A stretch of 64,000 nucleotides of DNA from DASZHJ01 sp035517495 (GTDB lineage Bacteria > Pseudomonadota > Alphaproteobacteria > ATCC43930 > CGMCC-115725), in assembly GCA_035517495.1 (NCBI GenBank), contig DATIYT010000047.1, positions 124,001-188,000 of the forward strand. The letters are read 5' to 3'. Under the pieces are notes generated by a model. It saw only the letters and a program-made list of their open reading frames with translations. It did not search any database and was not told the origin of the DNA. The translations under genes and the position numbers were made by a program. This document shows positions 1 to 6,992 of the stretch, in pieces; the first letter of the stretch is position 1, and every line of letters starts with the position of its first letter.

Positions 1-749
1 ACGTGCTTGACGCGGCCGCCGAAGACCGGCGATTGCGCAAGCGTCGCGATCTTCACTCCCAAGGGTCGTGCGTCGATACCAAAGATGGCCGTTCCATTGA
101 CCTTGGCTGGCGCGTCGAGACGCTTTGCCGGTGTTCCGATGAGCTCGAAATCCTCCGGCGCCTTGAGCGTGACACTCGCGGGGATCGGCATCTTTGCGGC
201 GTCCGCCGCCAACTCGCCGTATTTCAGGCGCCGTCCGCTCGACGCGTGGACCACCTCGCCCGCCTGCGATTTGCAAGATTTCGCGTCGACGCTCCAGCGC
301 GCTGCCGCGGCGGCGATCAGCATGGTCCGCGCCGTGGCGCCCGCCTCGCGGAGCGGCTTCCACGCACCGCGCATCGCATTCGAATTGCCGGTCGCTTGCA
401 CGCCCAGCATCGGATTGGCATAGAGCTTCTCGTCCGGGGGCGCATGCTCGAGCCTTACCTGCTTCAAGTCGACTTCGAGCTCTTCGGCGATCAGCATGGG
501 TATCGAGGTATAAGTGCCCTGGCCCATCTCCACATAAGGCATGACCAGGACGACCTGGCCATCGCCGCCGATGCGGATGAAGGCGTTGGGCGCGAGGACG
601 CCGGCGTCCGCCGCCTCGGCTTGGAGGTCCAAGAACGGGAGACGAAGGCTCAATATCAGTCCGCCGCCGACGGCCGCAGTTGTAGCCAGAAAACTGCGCC
701 GCGATAGGCTTCCATCGGAAGCATTGGACGCGTTGCGATCGAGGATCAT
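1..749 (-). CDS. Molybdopterin-binding subunit of a xanthine-dehydrogenase-family oxidoreductase (IorB-like), N-terminal part
   Basis: This is the N-terminal ~249 residues of a large molybdopterin-binding subunit; the frame stays open to the left edge of the window, so the catalytic C-terminal part is not visible. The start is the ATG at 749. Residues ~14-30 hold a twin-arginine signal (SRRSFLATTAA followed by a hydrophobic run), so the protein is probably exported folded by Tat with its cofactor. Readable family segments include GQVVLVMPYVEMGQGTYTS and QATGNSNAMRGAWKPLREAGA, typical of isoquinoline 1-oxidoreductase beta and related aldehyde or heterocycle dehydrogenases. It starts 3 bases after the stop of the [2Fe-2S] subunit gene, so the two form one operon. 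Family assignment is firm; the substrate is unknown, and a cytochrome subunit may lie beyond the edge. Confidence 0.88.
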   Translation of the reverse strand, partial: MILDRNASNASDGSLSRRSFLATTAAVGGGLILSLRLPFLDLQAEAADAGVLAPNAFIRIGGDGQVVLVMPYVEMGQGTYTSIPMLIAEELEVDLKQVRLEHAPPDEKLYANPMLGVQATGNSNAMRGAWKPLREAGATARTMLIAAAAARWSVDAKSCKSQAGEVVHASSGRRLKYGELAADAAKMPIPASVTLKAPEDFELIGTPAKRLDAPAKVNGTAIFGIDARPLGVKIATLAQSPVFGGRVKH

Positions 750-751
750 GG

Positions 752-1213
752 TCAGCCCCCCTGCTGCGCCGCTTGCTTGATCGCCGCGCGAATACGGCCG
801 TAGGTCCCGCAGCGGCAAATGTTCCCGGACATTGCGTCATCGATGTCGGCATCCGTCGGATGCGGATTGCCGGCCAGCAGCGCCGAGGCCGACATGATCT
901 GGCCCGACTGACAGTAGCCGCATTGAACGACGTCCACATCAAGCCAGGCCTTCTGAATCTTGGCACCAGCGGGCGTCGCGCCGATCGCCTCGATCGTGGC
1001 GATCTCGGAATTGCCGATACTATCGACCGTGGTGATGCACGACCGCGTCGCGGTGCCATCAATGTGAACGGTGCACGCACCGCAAAGCGCCATGCCGCAA
1101 CCGAACTTCGTCCCGGTCATGCCAAGCACGTCGCGCAGCACCCATAGAAGCGGGGTGTCACCATCGACATCGACGCTATGAGTGTTGCCGTTGACTTTAA
1201 TTGCGAAGGCCAT
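752..1213 (-). CDS. [2Fe-2S] subunit of molybdenum hydroxylase (IorA-like)
   Basis: A 153-residue electron-transfer subunit, the usual length for isoquinoline 1-oxidoreductase alpha or CoxS-type proteins. It carries both iron-sulfur motifs: the plant-ferredoxin-type CGMALCGAC in the N-terminal half, and the second cluster motif CGYCQSGQ with CRCGTYGRIR near the C-terminus. I chose the ATG at 1213 because GGAAGAGGAC lies just upstream and the product begins MAFAIKVNG as in the family; an upstream in-frame ATG at 1255 would add 14 charged residues. It passes electrons from the molybdenum centre of the downstream subunit. It has no signal peptide, so it would travel with the Tat-exported large subunit. 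Confidence 0.92.
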   Translation of the reverse strand: MAFAIKVNGNTHSVDVDGDTPLLWVLRDVLGMTGTKFGCGMALCGACTVHIDGTATRSCITTVDSIGNSEIATIEAIGATPAGAKIQKAWLDVDVVQCGYCQSGQIMSASALLAGNPHPTDADIDDAMSGNICRCGTYGRIRAAIKQAAQQGG

Positions 1214-1936
1214 GATGTCCTCTTCCTCTTTGCGATGGGGTCGGTGCGGCTTCAACCCTCACGATGGGCAATGGCGCATGAACGAACTCGTGTTGCTCCG
1301 CCACTTAAGCCTTGTGACAAGCGAAACGCGGTCCACACTTCGCCTCATCGGCGAGCTGGTTTTGACGTGACGACCAGATACTTAGCCGCCCGCGCCACCT
1401 TACTTCTTGAAATCCTTGACCATGATTTGAACGGTCGTGGTTGACCGAGTGACAAACGCGCCGTCGAGCCGCGCCAATGACGTGCGTTTCAGGTCAACTT
1501 TCTAAGTTATTGCGCGGCTCGGAAAAGGCAATGTTCCTTCTGCTTGAGCCGCTTTCCGGTTAGACGGGTTGCCGGTTGATCCAATTATTCACAACGATCG
1601 GGCCGACCCCAGATGGGAAGGTGCACCTAGGGCCGGCCCCGATACCTGACGGAGGAGTGCGCCGTCGGGATTTCCCGCGCGTTGGAGGAAGTCGTCAACC
1701 GCGGGCACGCCGGGCGCGCAACGCAGTTCACGCCCGGAAAGGTCGAACCGCCGCGGGCATCCGCGTATACGCTTTGCACTCCGCGCATCACGAGCATCGG
1801 CTCGCGATGCGCAATCGATTCATCCGAAGCTTACGGGCGTCACCAACGACACTGACACGAGGTTACGGATGAGGGGTGCCGTCTCGCGCTAGGCAGTGAA
1901 ACGTCACCCAATCATCCGAACATCGCGGCAAGCTTT
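1214..1936. other. Gene-poor interval
   Basis: About 720 bases upstream of the molybdenum hydroxylase genes and downstream of the small secreted-protein operon. Only short open frames without family resemblance or convincing ribosome binding sites are present. The promoter of the hydroxylase operon should lie in its left part. I see no repeat, RNA gene or relic. Confidence 0.5.
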
Positions 1937-2293
1937 TTACGGTGGCGATCCGAAGCCGGGCCCAAATGCCGCGTACAGTTGGAACGACTGCACGCCGCTG
2001 GGATAGTGGGTACCGCTTATGTTGATGAAGCAGTTCGAACTCGCCCCATTGCCACAGACGGGGACGATCGTAGTAACGGGAGGCTCACCAGTTGTCACGC
2101 TCACGCTGGGAGGGTTGGAAGGCTCGTCGATCTGGACGCTGAGCGCACCGACGTTGTTGATGTCGGTCTCGACGAAATCGAAACCGGCGGCGACTTTATC
2201 CATCTGCTGATCGGTGAGAGGTTGCGGTTGCCCCGCCAGAGACATGCCAGCGAGGAATGGCAGCACCGCAAGGCCAAGAATGAACTTCTTCAT
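1937..2293 (-). CDS. Small secreted protein with PLTDQQMDKVAAG motif (paralogue 1)
   Basis: A 118-residue protein of unknown function. Residues 1-20 (MKKFILGLAVLPFLAGMSLA) are a Sec signal peptide. It is followed at once by GQPQPLTDQQMDKVAAG, the motif shared with the two genes upstream and the gene at 22955-23281. The rest is low-complexity, rich in V, T, P and G, with two Cys (CGNGASSNC). The motif resembles the end of double-glycine leader peptides (acidic or amide helix ending in AG), but here it sits after a signal peptide. It is the last gene of a three-gene operon; 12 bases separate it from the preceding stop and AGGAG precedes its ATG. Confidence 0.72.
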   Translation of the reverse strand: MKKFILGLAVLPFLAGMSLAGQPQPLTDQQMDKVAAGFDFVETDINNVGALSVQIDEPSNPPSVSVTTGEPPVTTIVPVCGNGASSNCFINISGTHYPSGVQSFQLYAAFGPGFGSPP

Positions 2294-2305
2294 GTGTTTC
2301 TCCTG

Positions 2306-2650
2306 TCAGGGGAGTGATGCGGCGGAATCCGAGTGGGCCGAGACAGCCGCCTCGAACAAAACGGAAGCAGCGGCAGCCTCTGAATACGCGGCGGCGAAGG
2401 CGATGCCGGGGATCGTGGTCTTGCTCCCATCGGCATTGGTGACCGTGAGGGTACTCACGGCATTGGTTGCGGTTTGCGTCGCCGTGAAGGTCAGGAAGTC
2501 GCCGAGCGCGAGGGCTGCGGCGTTCGCTGTCGCGGCGGCGCCGGCGGTGACGCCGTCCATCTGGTTGTCGGTGAGCGGCTGTCCCGCCTGAGCGGTGCTG
2601 GCGAGCGCAAGGAGGGATGCGCCCACGAGCAGAGAATAGAACTTCGTCAT
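2306..2650 (-). CDS. Small secreted protein with PLTDNQMDGVTAG motif (paralogue 2)
   Basis: A 114-residue protein beginning MTKFYSLLVGASLLALASTAQA, a Sec signal peptide, then GQPLTDNQMDGVTAG. The remaining ~75 residues are very rich in Ala, Thr and Ser and contain almost no charge, which could suit a secreted, membrane-active or self-assembling peptide; that is inference. The start at 2650 is preceded by GGAAGGATATC; an upstream ATG at 2668 adds six residues and breaks the signal-peptide pattern. It is the middle gene of the operon 3018-1937. Confidence 0.75.
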   Translation of the reverse strand: MTKFYSLLVGASLLALASTAQAGQPLTDNQMDGVTAGAAATANAAALALGDFLTFTATQTATNAVSTLTVTNADGSKTTIPGIAFAAAYSEAAAASVLFEAAVSAHSDSAASLP

Positions 2651-2670
2651 GGTTCGATATCCTTCCAAGG

Positions 2671-3018
2671 CTAACCTGCAGGTAAAGAGGGATTCGAGAG
2701 CCCAAGCGATGTGGTGGGCAGGGTGTTCGACGCGCTCGATGCCGCCTGCGCACCCGCGATCGACTTGAACAAGGTCAGGGTCGTCTCGCCATAGGTCGCT
2801 GTGACCGGGTGACCTGACGAGGTCGTGACCACGGCGACTTGGGCCACGGTTGCGGTAACCGATGCGACGATCTTGCCGAGCGCCTGCGCGTCAGAAGTCG
2901 AGAACGCCGCGAACCCCGCGGTCACCCCGTCCATCTGGTTGTCGGTGAGCGGCTGCCCTGCCATGGCCGTGCCGGCCATAAGCGGCGCAACGCCCAACGC
3001 AAGGAGTACCTTCCGCAT
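2671..3018 (-). CDS. Small secreted protein with PLTDNQMDGVTAG motif (paralogue 3)
   Basis: A 115-residue protein: MRKVLLALGVAPLMAGTAMA signal peptide, then GQPLTDNQMDGVTAGFAAF, then an Ala/Thr/Ser/Val-rich region ending in Pro/Leu/Ser. It is the first gene of the operon. Its signal peptide, motif and the ~35 bases upstream of the start (an AGGATGGC-type ribosome site and a downstream-conserved ATGCGGCAGC-like stretch) match the copy at 22955-23281, so these two are the closest pair and share a duplicated 5' leader. Function unknown. I set the start at 3018 because the signal peptide begins there. Confidence 0.75.
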   Translation of the reverse strand: MRKVLLALGVAPLMAGTAMAGQPLTDNQMDGVTAGFAAFSTSDAQALGKIVASVTATVAQVAVVTTSSGHPVTATYGETTLTLFKSIAGAQAASSASNTLPTTSLGLSNPSLPAG

Positions 3019-3690
3019 GCCATCCTCCATACTGTCAATGCGGCAGCTCGGGACCATCCCGGGCTTGGTCGCAGTAGCCTGATTGCAAAAGAGCATCGGC
3101 GCGCTTCTGGCCGCGAATTTCCACGTCGGTGCTGTTCCCGAGCGCTACAACCCGGGAGTAAAGCCGTTGCAGAGAGCCGTGAGCTAACGCCAGCGTGTCA
3201 GGTCGCGTGCGCTTCAGAGCACCGCCACAAGCAAATGCCGGCGGCACTGTCGCCACCGCCGGCAAACGCCAAACACTTGTACTGCGGGCCTTGTGGTGCT
3301 GACATCTTCCGCCCAAACACGGGTGTCGCTCATAACGCTATCCGAAACGCTAGGTGCCTCTGGCAAGCCGATGCAAAGGTGCATTGGTCGTAATCACGCA
3401 TGATCAAAGCGTACCGACTTCGGTTCGTCGGGGTGGCCGCGACCCACCCGCTTGGAGATGCCTCGTTCTCCGATTTGTCTTTTCCCGCGCGTGGCCCTAC
3501 TCAAAAGGTATATGCGGAGGTCGCAAGTCGTTATCGCGGAACCGCTCGCCAACCGCCGCGCGGCGGCGGCGGCCCGAGTGTAATCCCCGATCGGGACATG
3601 ACGGCGGTTCCCATCGTCCGTCTTGACGCGAGCCGTCATATGTTCGAGCGTCAGGTGCGTCGCGGGTGAAGTGCAACGGGAGGCCGGTCA
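3019..3690. other. Intergenic region between divergent small secreted protein operon and SnoaL-like gene
   Basis: About 670 bases with no supportable gene. It should hold the promoter of the minus-strand operon of secreted small proteins and that of the plus-strand gene at 3691. It contains a 23-base element (3373-3395) that recurs upstream of the fourth paralogue at 23 kb. Confidence 0.5.
3373..3395 (-). promoter_or_regulatory. 23-base element shared with 23361-23383
   Basis: The 23 bases here match 23361-23383 at 20 positions, with mismatches only at positions 8, 13 and 14. Both copies lie upstream of, and in the same orientation to, a PLTDNQMD small-protein gene, 355 bases from the start codon here and 80 bases there. 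It may be a conserved regulatory site or part of a duplicated upstream region; no factor can be named. Confidence 0.4.
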
Positions 3691-4185
3691 ATGAAGAGAC
3701 CCCGCTTTTTCACAGCCTTATTCGCTTCCGTGCCGATCCTTGCGGCATCCATGCCGGCGCCGGCTCAAGACTACGGACTGGCGAAAGTGAATCCGGCTTC
3801 ACTGGCAGAGCAAGATTTAGCAGCCGAGAGCCGCGGCGACGTTGCGGCGGCGCTTGCCTTGTACAGCGACGACGCGATCATCCAAAATGGGGGGCTATGC
3901 TGGACCCCTTGTGTCGGCAAGGCTGCGATCCAAAAGGAATTGGAGCGCCGCGTGGCGGCCAAGAACAAGTTCAAGATCGTCGGCGAATACGTGTCCGGCA
4001 ACGTCGCGGTGGTCAAGACCGAGCTACAGATCGGCTATATCGAACAATCCGGCGTCGACCGGGTCGTCGTGTGGAATATTTACGAGGTGACGGGAGATAA
4101 AATCGCCGTTGCCACCTTGGTTGGTCAGCGCACCGACCCGCAAACGGCGCGCTTCATCGAGTGGCTGCGAACGCAGCCGAAATAG
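3691..4185 (+). CDS. Secreted SnoaL/NTF2-like protein
   Basis: A 164-residue protein with a signal peptide (MKRPRFFTALFASVPILAASMPAPAQ) and an NTF2-like cone domain over residues ~35-160: an N-terminal helix with ESRGDVAAALALYSDDAII, the family pattern of a helix followed by a strand with Asp/Asp, then KAAIQKELERR, and paired beta strands (VVVWNIYEVTGDKIAVATL). GGGAGG lies 8 bases before the ATG. SnoaL/DUF4440 proteins act as small isomerases, hydrolases or ligand binders; the role here cannot be told. It converges on the operon that ends at 4306. Confidence 0.78.
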   Translation: MKRPRFFTALFASVPILAASMPAPAQDYGLAKVNPASLAEQDLAAESRGDVAAALALYSDDAIIQNGGLCWTPCVGKAAIQKELERRVAAKNKFKIVGEYVSGNVAVVKTELQIGYIEQSGVDRVVVWNIYEVTGDKIAVATLVGQRTDPQTARFIEWLRTQPK

Positions 4186-4305
4186 GCGCCCCTCGGAGTG
4201 CGATCCGGCAAATCGTGAGGGTATGCAGGTTCCGATTCAATCCGAAGGGAACCTGACCCGCGCAGGCCAAGCCATATCCGACTGCAGCGATGACCGACCG
4301 CGTTT

Positions 4306-5037
4306 TTATTTTACGTTTATCCAGGCATCTGAGCCCGTCAGCTTGACGGCCACGTCGGAAAAGTAAACTCGAAGCGGCTTGTCGTTGGCGGTCCCCCGGT
4401 GGTCCATCGAGATTAGGAGAGGACCGGCCTTCTTGTAGTCTGACCACTTCGCGATGACGACGAGGGGCTTTTGAGTGTCGCCACTGCGATAGACAAGCTG
4501 CTGCACCCGATTGTTGGAGCCGATGAAGAGTTCCCAGGTATCGCCCGCGCTATAGCCGCCCTCCGAGGGATATTTCACGACGATGCGTTTGGCAGAACCC
4601 TTTCCCAGCGGCAGTTTGTGCATGCCCGTATCTTCGACTTGGGCGCCGGTGTCCCAGCAAATATGGAAGGGGAGCACAAGCCAATACTGATCGTTGATGA
4701 AATTCGGGTCGATTTCCGACTGGACGTTGGCAGCCTGGCTGCCAAGTTGAGAGCGGTCGTACGTGACTTTTACCGGATTACCCGCCTTGTCTTTTCCGTC
4801 GAAGCTGACTCTGTCGGCTTTGGGCTCCCAGATCCACATCCTAGAGAGAGTGAGCCCGGGAGCAACTAAGTTGAAGGTGTATCTGATCTGCTCGATCTTC
4901 CCAAAGGAATCGAGACCGTAGGCCTTGGCGATTTTTTGGGCGATTGGCGCGCATGTCTGCGCCCAAGACCCCGTGGCAAAAAATAGCGTCCCGAAAGCTA
5001 CAAACGCGATCTTTGTGATACGCGTGAAATTCGTCAT
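4306..5037 (-). CDS. Secreted LolA-like (outer-membrane lipoprotein carrier fold) hypothetical protein
   Basis: A 243-residue exported protein; residues 1-26 end in GSWAQ and form a signal peptide. The mature part has alternating beta strands with motifs such as IRYTFNLV, SRMWIWEPKADRVSFDGKD, GGYSAGDTWELFIGSNNRVQQLVYRSG and VIAKWSDYK, which suggests the half-barrel fold of LolA/LppX-type lipid binders; the resemblance is distant. Two Cys may pair. The ATG at 5037 follows AAGGAGG, only 22 bases behind the radical SAM gene, so it is probably the last gene of the 12833-4306 operon. A periplasmic lipid or glycolipid carrier would fit the glycosyltransferases upstream, but this is inference. Confidence 0.6.
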   Translation of the reverse strand: MTNFTRITKIAFVAFGTLFFATGSWAQTCAPIAQKIAKAYGLDSFGKIEQIRYTFNLVAPGLTLSRMWIWEPKADRVSFDGKDKAGNPVKVTYDRSQLGSQAANVQSEIDPNFINDQYWLVLPFHICWDTGAQVEDTGMHKLPLGKGSAKRIVVKYPSEGGYSAGDTWELFIGSNNRVQQLVYRSGDTQKPLVVIAKWSDYKKAGPLLISMDHRGTANDKPLRVYFSDVAVKLTGSDAWINVK

Positions 5038-5059
5038 GGAAAGCCTCCTTCGATTTTTC

Positions 5060-6094
5060 CTAAGCGCAGTTGAAGATCATCGCCAATCGCCGCCCGTGCT
5101 CGTTCTCCTGATCCAAGGCGCGACGAACCGCCGCGAAGGACTGAGCGAGCGGAAAGATGTCGGGGGTAACGAGCAGATCCGCATCCTCGGCGCCCACGGG
5201 GTGCCAATAGACGCCCTCGGCCGTGATGGTGACTTCGGGAACCAGATCCGCGCGCGCGAGCGCAACACCCTCCTCCGCGAAGCCCCGCAGGGCGGTGCGG
5301 CGGATCACGCGATCCTCTTGTGGAATCTGACGCGCATCAAGGAAGCGGCGAAACTCCTCGGCCTCATCGTCAGTAAACACGGTTGCCGCCAAGCGAACCC
5401 GAAATCCTTCCGCCGCGGCGCACTCGACACCCTGCCAGGCGCGGACCCATGTGCCCTTGCCGCGGTGGCGGTCGTGTCGCTCTGGCGTCGGGCTGTCGAG
5501 GCTGATCTGCAGCGTCACGCGATCTCGCGGCAGCGCTCGGAGGCTTTCGCGACGTCGCCCCGCCAACAGCATCCCGTTCGTGAGCACGGTCGTAGGCGCG
5601 GTTGCCGCGCAGGCCGTCAAGATCTCGGCGATATCCGGAAGCAGGAACGGCTCGCCGCCGGTCACGAATATTTCTCCGACGCCAAGCTCGGCGGCCTCGA
5701 TCGCGATCCGCTTCACACGTTCGAGCCCGAGCGCGCGTCGCTGCGCCTTGGGGGATGATCGGACACAGCAATAGTCGCAACGCAGGTTGCAGTCGAAATT
5801 AGTATAGAGCCAGAGTCGCGACCCCACGGGACGCAGGCCCTCGAGCGGAAGGGGAGCCTCGCCGCATCGGACGACCCAGCGATTGCGGCCATCTTCGACA
5901 CTCGCGTCGACGAGACTGTTGTGGGTGAAGCGACACCAAGTCTCGAGATCGACGCCGAGGCCCGCACTGCTGCCGACGACAGCGATGCGATCACCCGGAC
6001 GAGATCGCCGCAAGATCGTGATCAACTCCGGCAGGAGGCCGGAGGCAAATGTCTTCGTTCCGGCGTCGAGCTCGAAGTCCGCCCTCATTGGCAT
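5060..6094 (-). CDS. TusA-like domain / radical SAM fusion protein
   Basis: A 344-residue two-domain protein. Residues ~5-78 have the TusA fold pattern (LLPELITILRRSRPGDRIAVV, GVDLETWCRFTHNSLVD). Residues ~90-330 are a radical SAM enzyme with the [4Fe-4S]-binding CNLRCDYC at Cys102, 106 and 109, the GGEPFL motif for SAM and a SLDSPTPERHDRHRG segment. The N-terminal CP motif that carries persulfide in true TusA is absent (TFASGLLPEL instead), so the domain probably binds a partner rather than sulfur. The C-terminus ends FNCA, with one Cys. It lies in an operon with a flavoprotein, a DoxX protein and glycosyltransferases. Substrate unknown. A second start at 6088 is possible. Confidence 0.82.
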   Translation of the reverse strand: MPMRADFELDAGTKTFASGLLPELITILRRSRPGDRIAVVGSSAGLGVDLETWCRFTHNSLVDASVEDGRNRWVVRCGEAPLPLEGLRPVGSRLWLYTNFDCNLRCDYCCVRSSPKAQRRALGLERVKRIAIEAAELGVGEIFVTGGEPFLLPDIAEILTACAATAPTTVLTNGMLLAGRRRESLRALPRDRVTLQISLDSPTPERHDRHRGKGTWVRAWQGVECAAAEGFRVRLAATVFTDDEAEEFRRFLDARQIPQEDRVIRRTALRGFAEEGVALARADLVPEVTITAEGVYWHPVGAEDADLLVTPDIFPLAQSFAAVRRALDQENEHGRRLAMIFNCA

Positions 6095-6125
6095 GCGTCA
6101 CACCATCGCTGTTCCTTTGGCCCTA

Positions 6126-6968
6126 CTATGCCGGTCGCGTGAGGAATCCCTGTCGTGCCGAGGCTTCACGTAACGCATCGTATCCGTCGAGGTGCGGCGT
6201 CACCCATCGCTTGAGCCCCTCGGCCTCGAGCACCCGACGATGATCCGGATTTTCGTAACTCATCCCGTAGAGGGCGTCGGCGAACCGCTGCTCCAAAGAC
6301 GGATCAAAATCGGGCCGCGCCGTGAACATGCAATGGTTATAAGGGTCCGACGTCCAAACATCGACCAATGCGCCTTCAGGAACCAGATGCCCGCTGCGCA
6401 AGGCTTGCCAAAATGGGCTTCCGATCGCGCCGGCATCGGCCCGGCCGTCAAGAACCGCGCGAACCACCTCCGTCTCGCTCGTGCCGGTGTCGCCATGTTT
6501 CCCGACGTCACTGTCGAACCGAAGTGGGCGGTAGTCGCGTCCCGCGAGCAAGTCTTTGCGCTCCAGAAAATGGACGGGAAGAATAGCAGCATGACCGCTA
6601 TCGCGGCTCCCGAGCGCGAGGGTCCGGTCTCTCAAGTCTGCAAGCGTGGCAACCGGCCCGCCGGCGACCGCCACGATCTTGGTCCTCCAGTCGAGATCGG
6701 TGTCGCGCATCGCGATTGGTCTGCAGCGACGGTCGCTCCATGCCTCTGCCTGCAAATAGGCAAGGTTCGTGTTCCAGGCGATGTCAATTCTCGGGGCGGG
6801 ATCACCGCGCGCGGCCAACAGCGCGCTTACCTGCGCCTCGTAGCTCTGAAACAGGACGACCTCGACGGGCAGACGCGCCTCTTCGTGAAAGTAACGCCGC
6901 ATCCCCTCCCATATGGAAACCACTTTTGGGTCGTAGGCTACCGCGCCCACCCAGATTGTCCGGTTCAT
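6126..6968 (-). CDS. PhnD-like phosphate/phosphonate-type binding protein without signal peptide
   Basis: A 280-residue protein of the PhnD/SsuA/transferrin-like periplasmic-binding fold: WVGAVAYDPKVVSIWEGMRRYF at the N-terminus, IDIAWNTNLAYL, TLADLRDRTLALGSRDSG and GRADAGAIGSPFW, where PhnD proteins bind the ligand between two lobes. It starts without any signal sequence or lipobox, and no permease or ATPase gene is near, so it is probably a cytosolic ligand-binding or sensor protein rather than an importer component. The ATG at 6968 follows GGGAAGG; an upstream ATG at 6992 has no such site. It sits between the flavoprotein and the TusA-radical SAM gene in a tight operon. Confidence 0.8.
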   Translation of the reverse strand: MNRTIWVGAVAYDPKVVSIWEGMRRYFHEEARLPVEVVLFQSYEAQVSALLAARGDPAPRIDIAWNTNLAYLQAEAWSDRRCRPIAMRDTDLDWRTKIVAVAGGPVATLADLRDRTLALGSRDSGHAAILPVHFLERKDLLAGRDYRPLRFDSDVGKHGDTGTSETEVVRAVLDGRADAGAIGSPFWQALRSGHLVPEGALVDVWTSDPYNHCMFTARPDFDPSLEQRFADALYGMSYENPDHRRVLEAEGLKRWVTPHLDGYDALREASARQGFLTRPA

Positions 6969-6992
6969 GGCAACCTTCCCGCTGTTTTGCAC

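Noticed and set aside
1937..6094. Small secreted proteins as peptide substrates of the nearby radical SAM enzymes
   Set aside because: Radical SAM enzymes work in the cytoplasm and these peptides have Sec signals; they are also in a separate transcription unit with the SnoaL gene between. Kept as a possibility only, not a claim.
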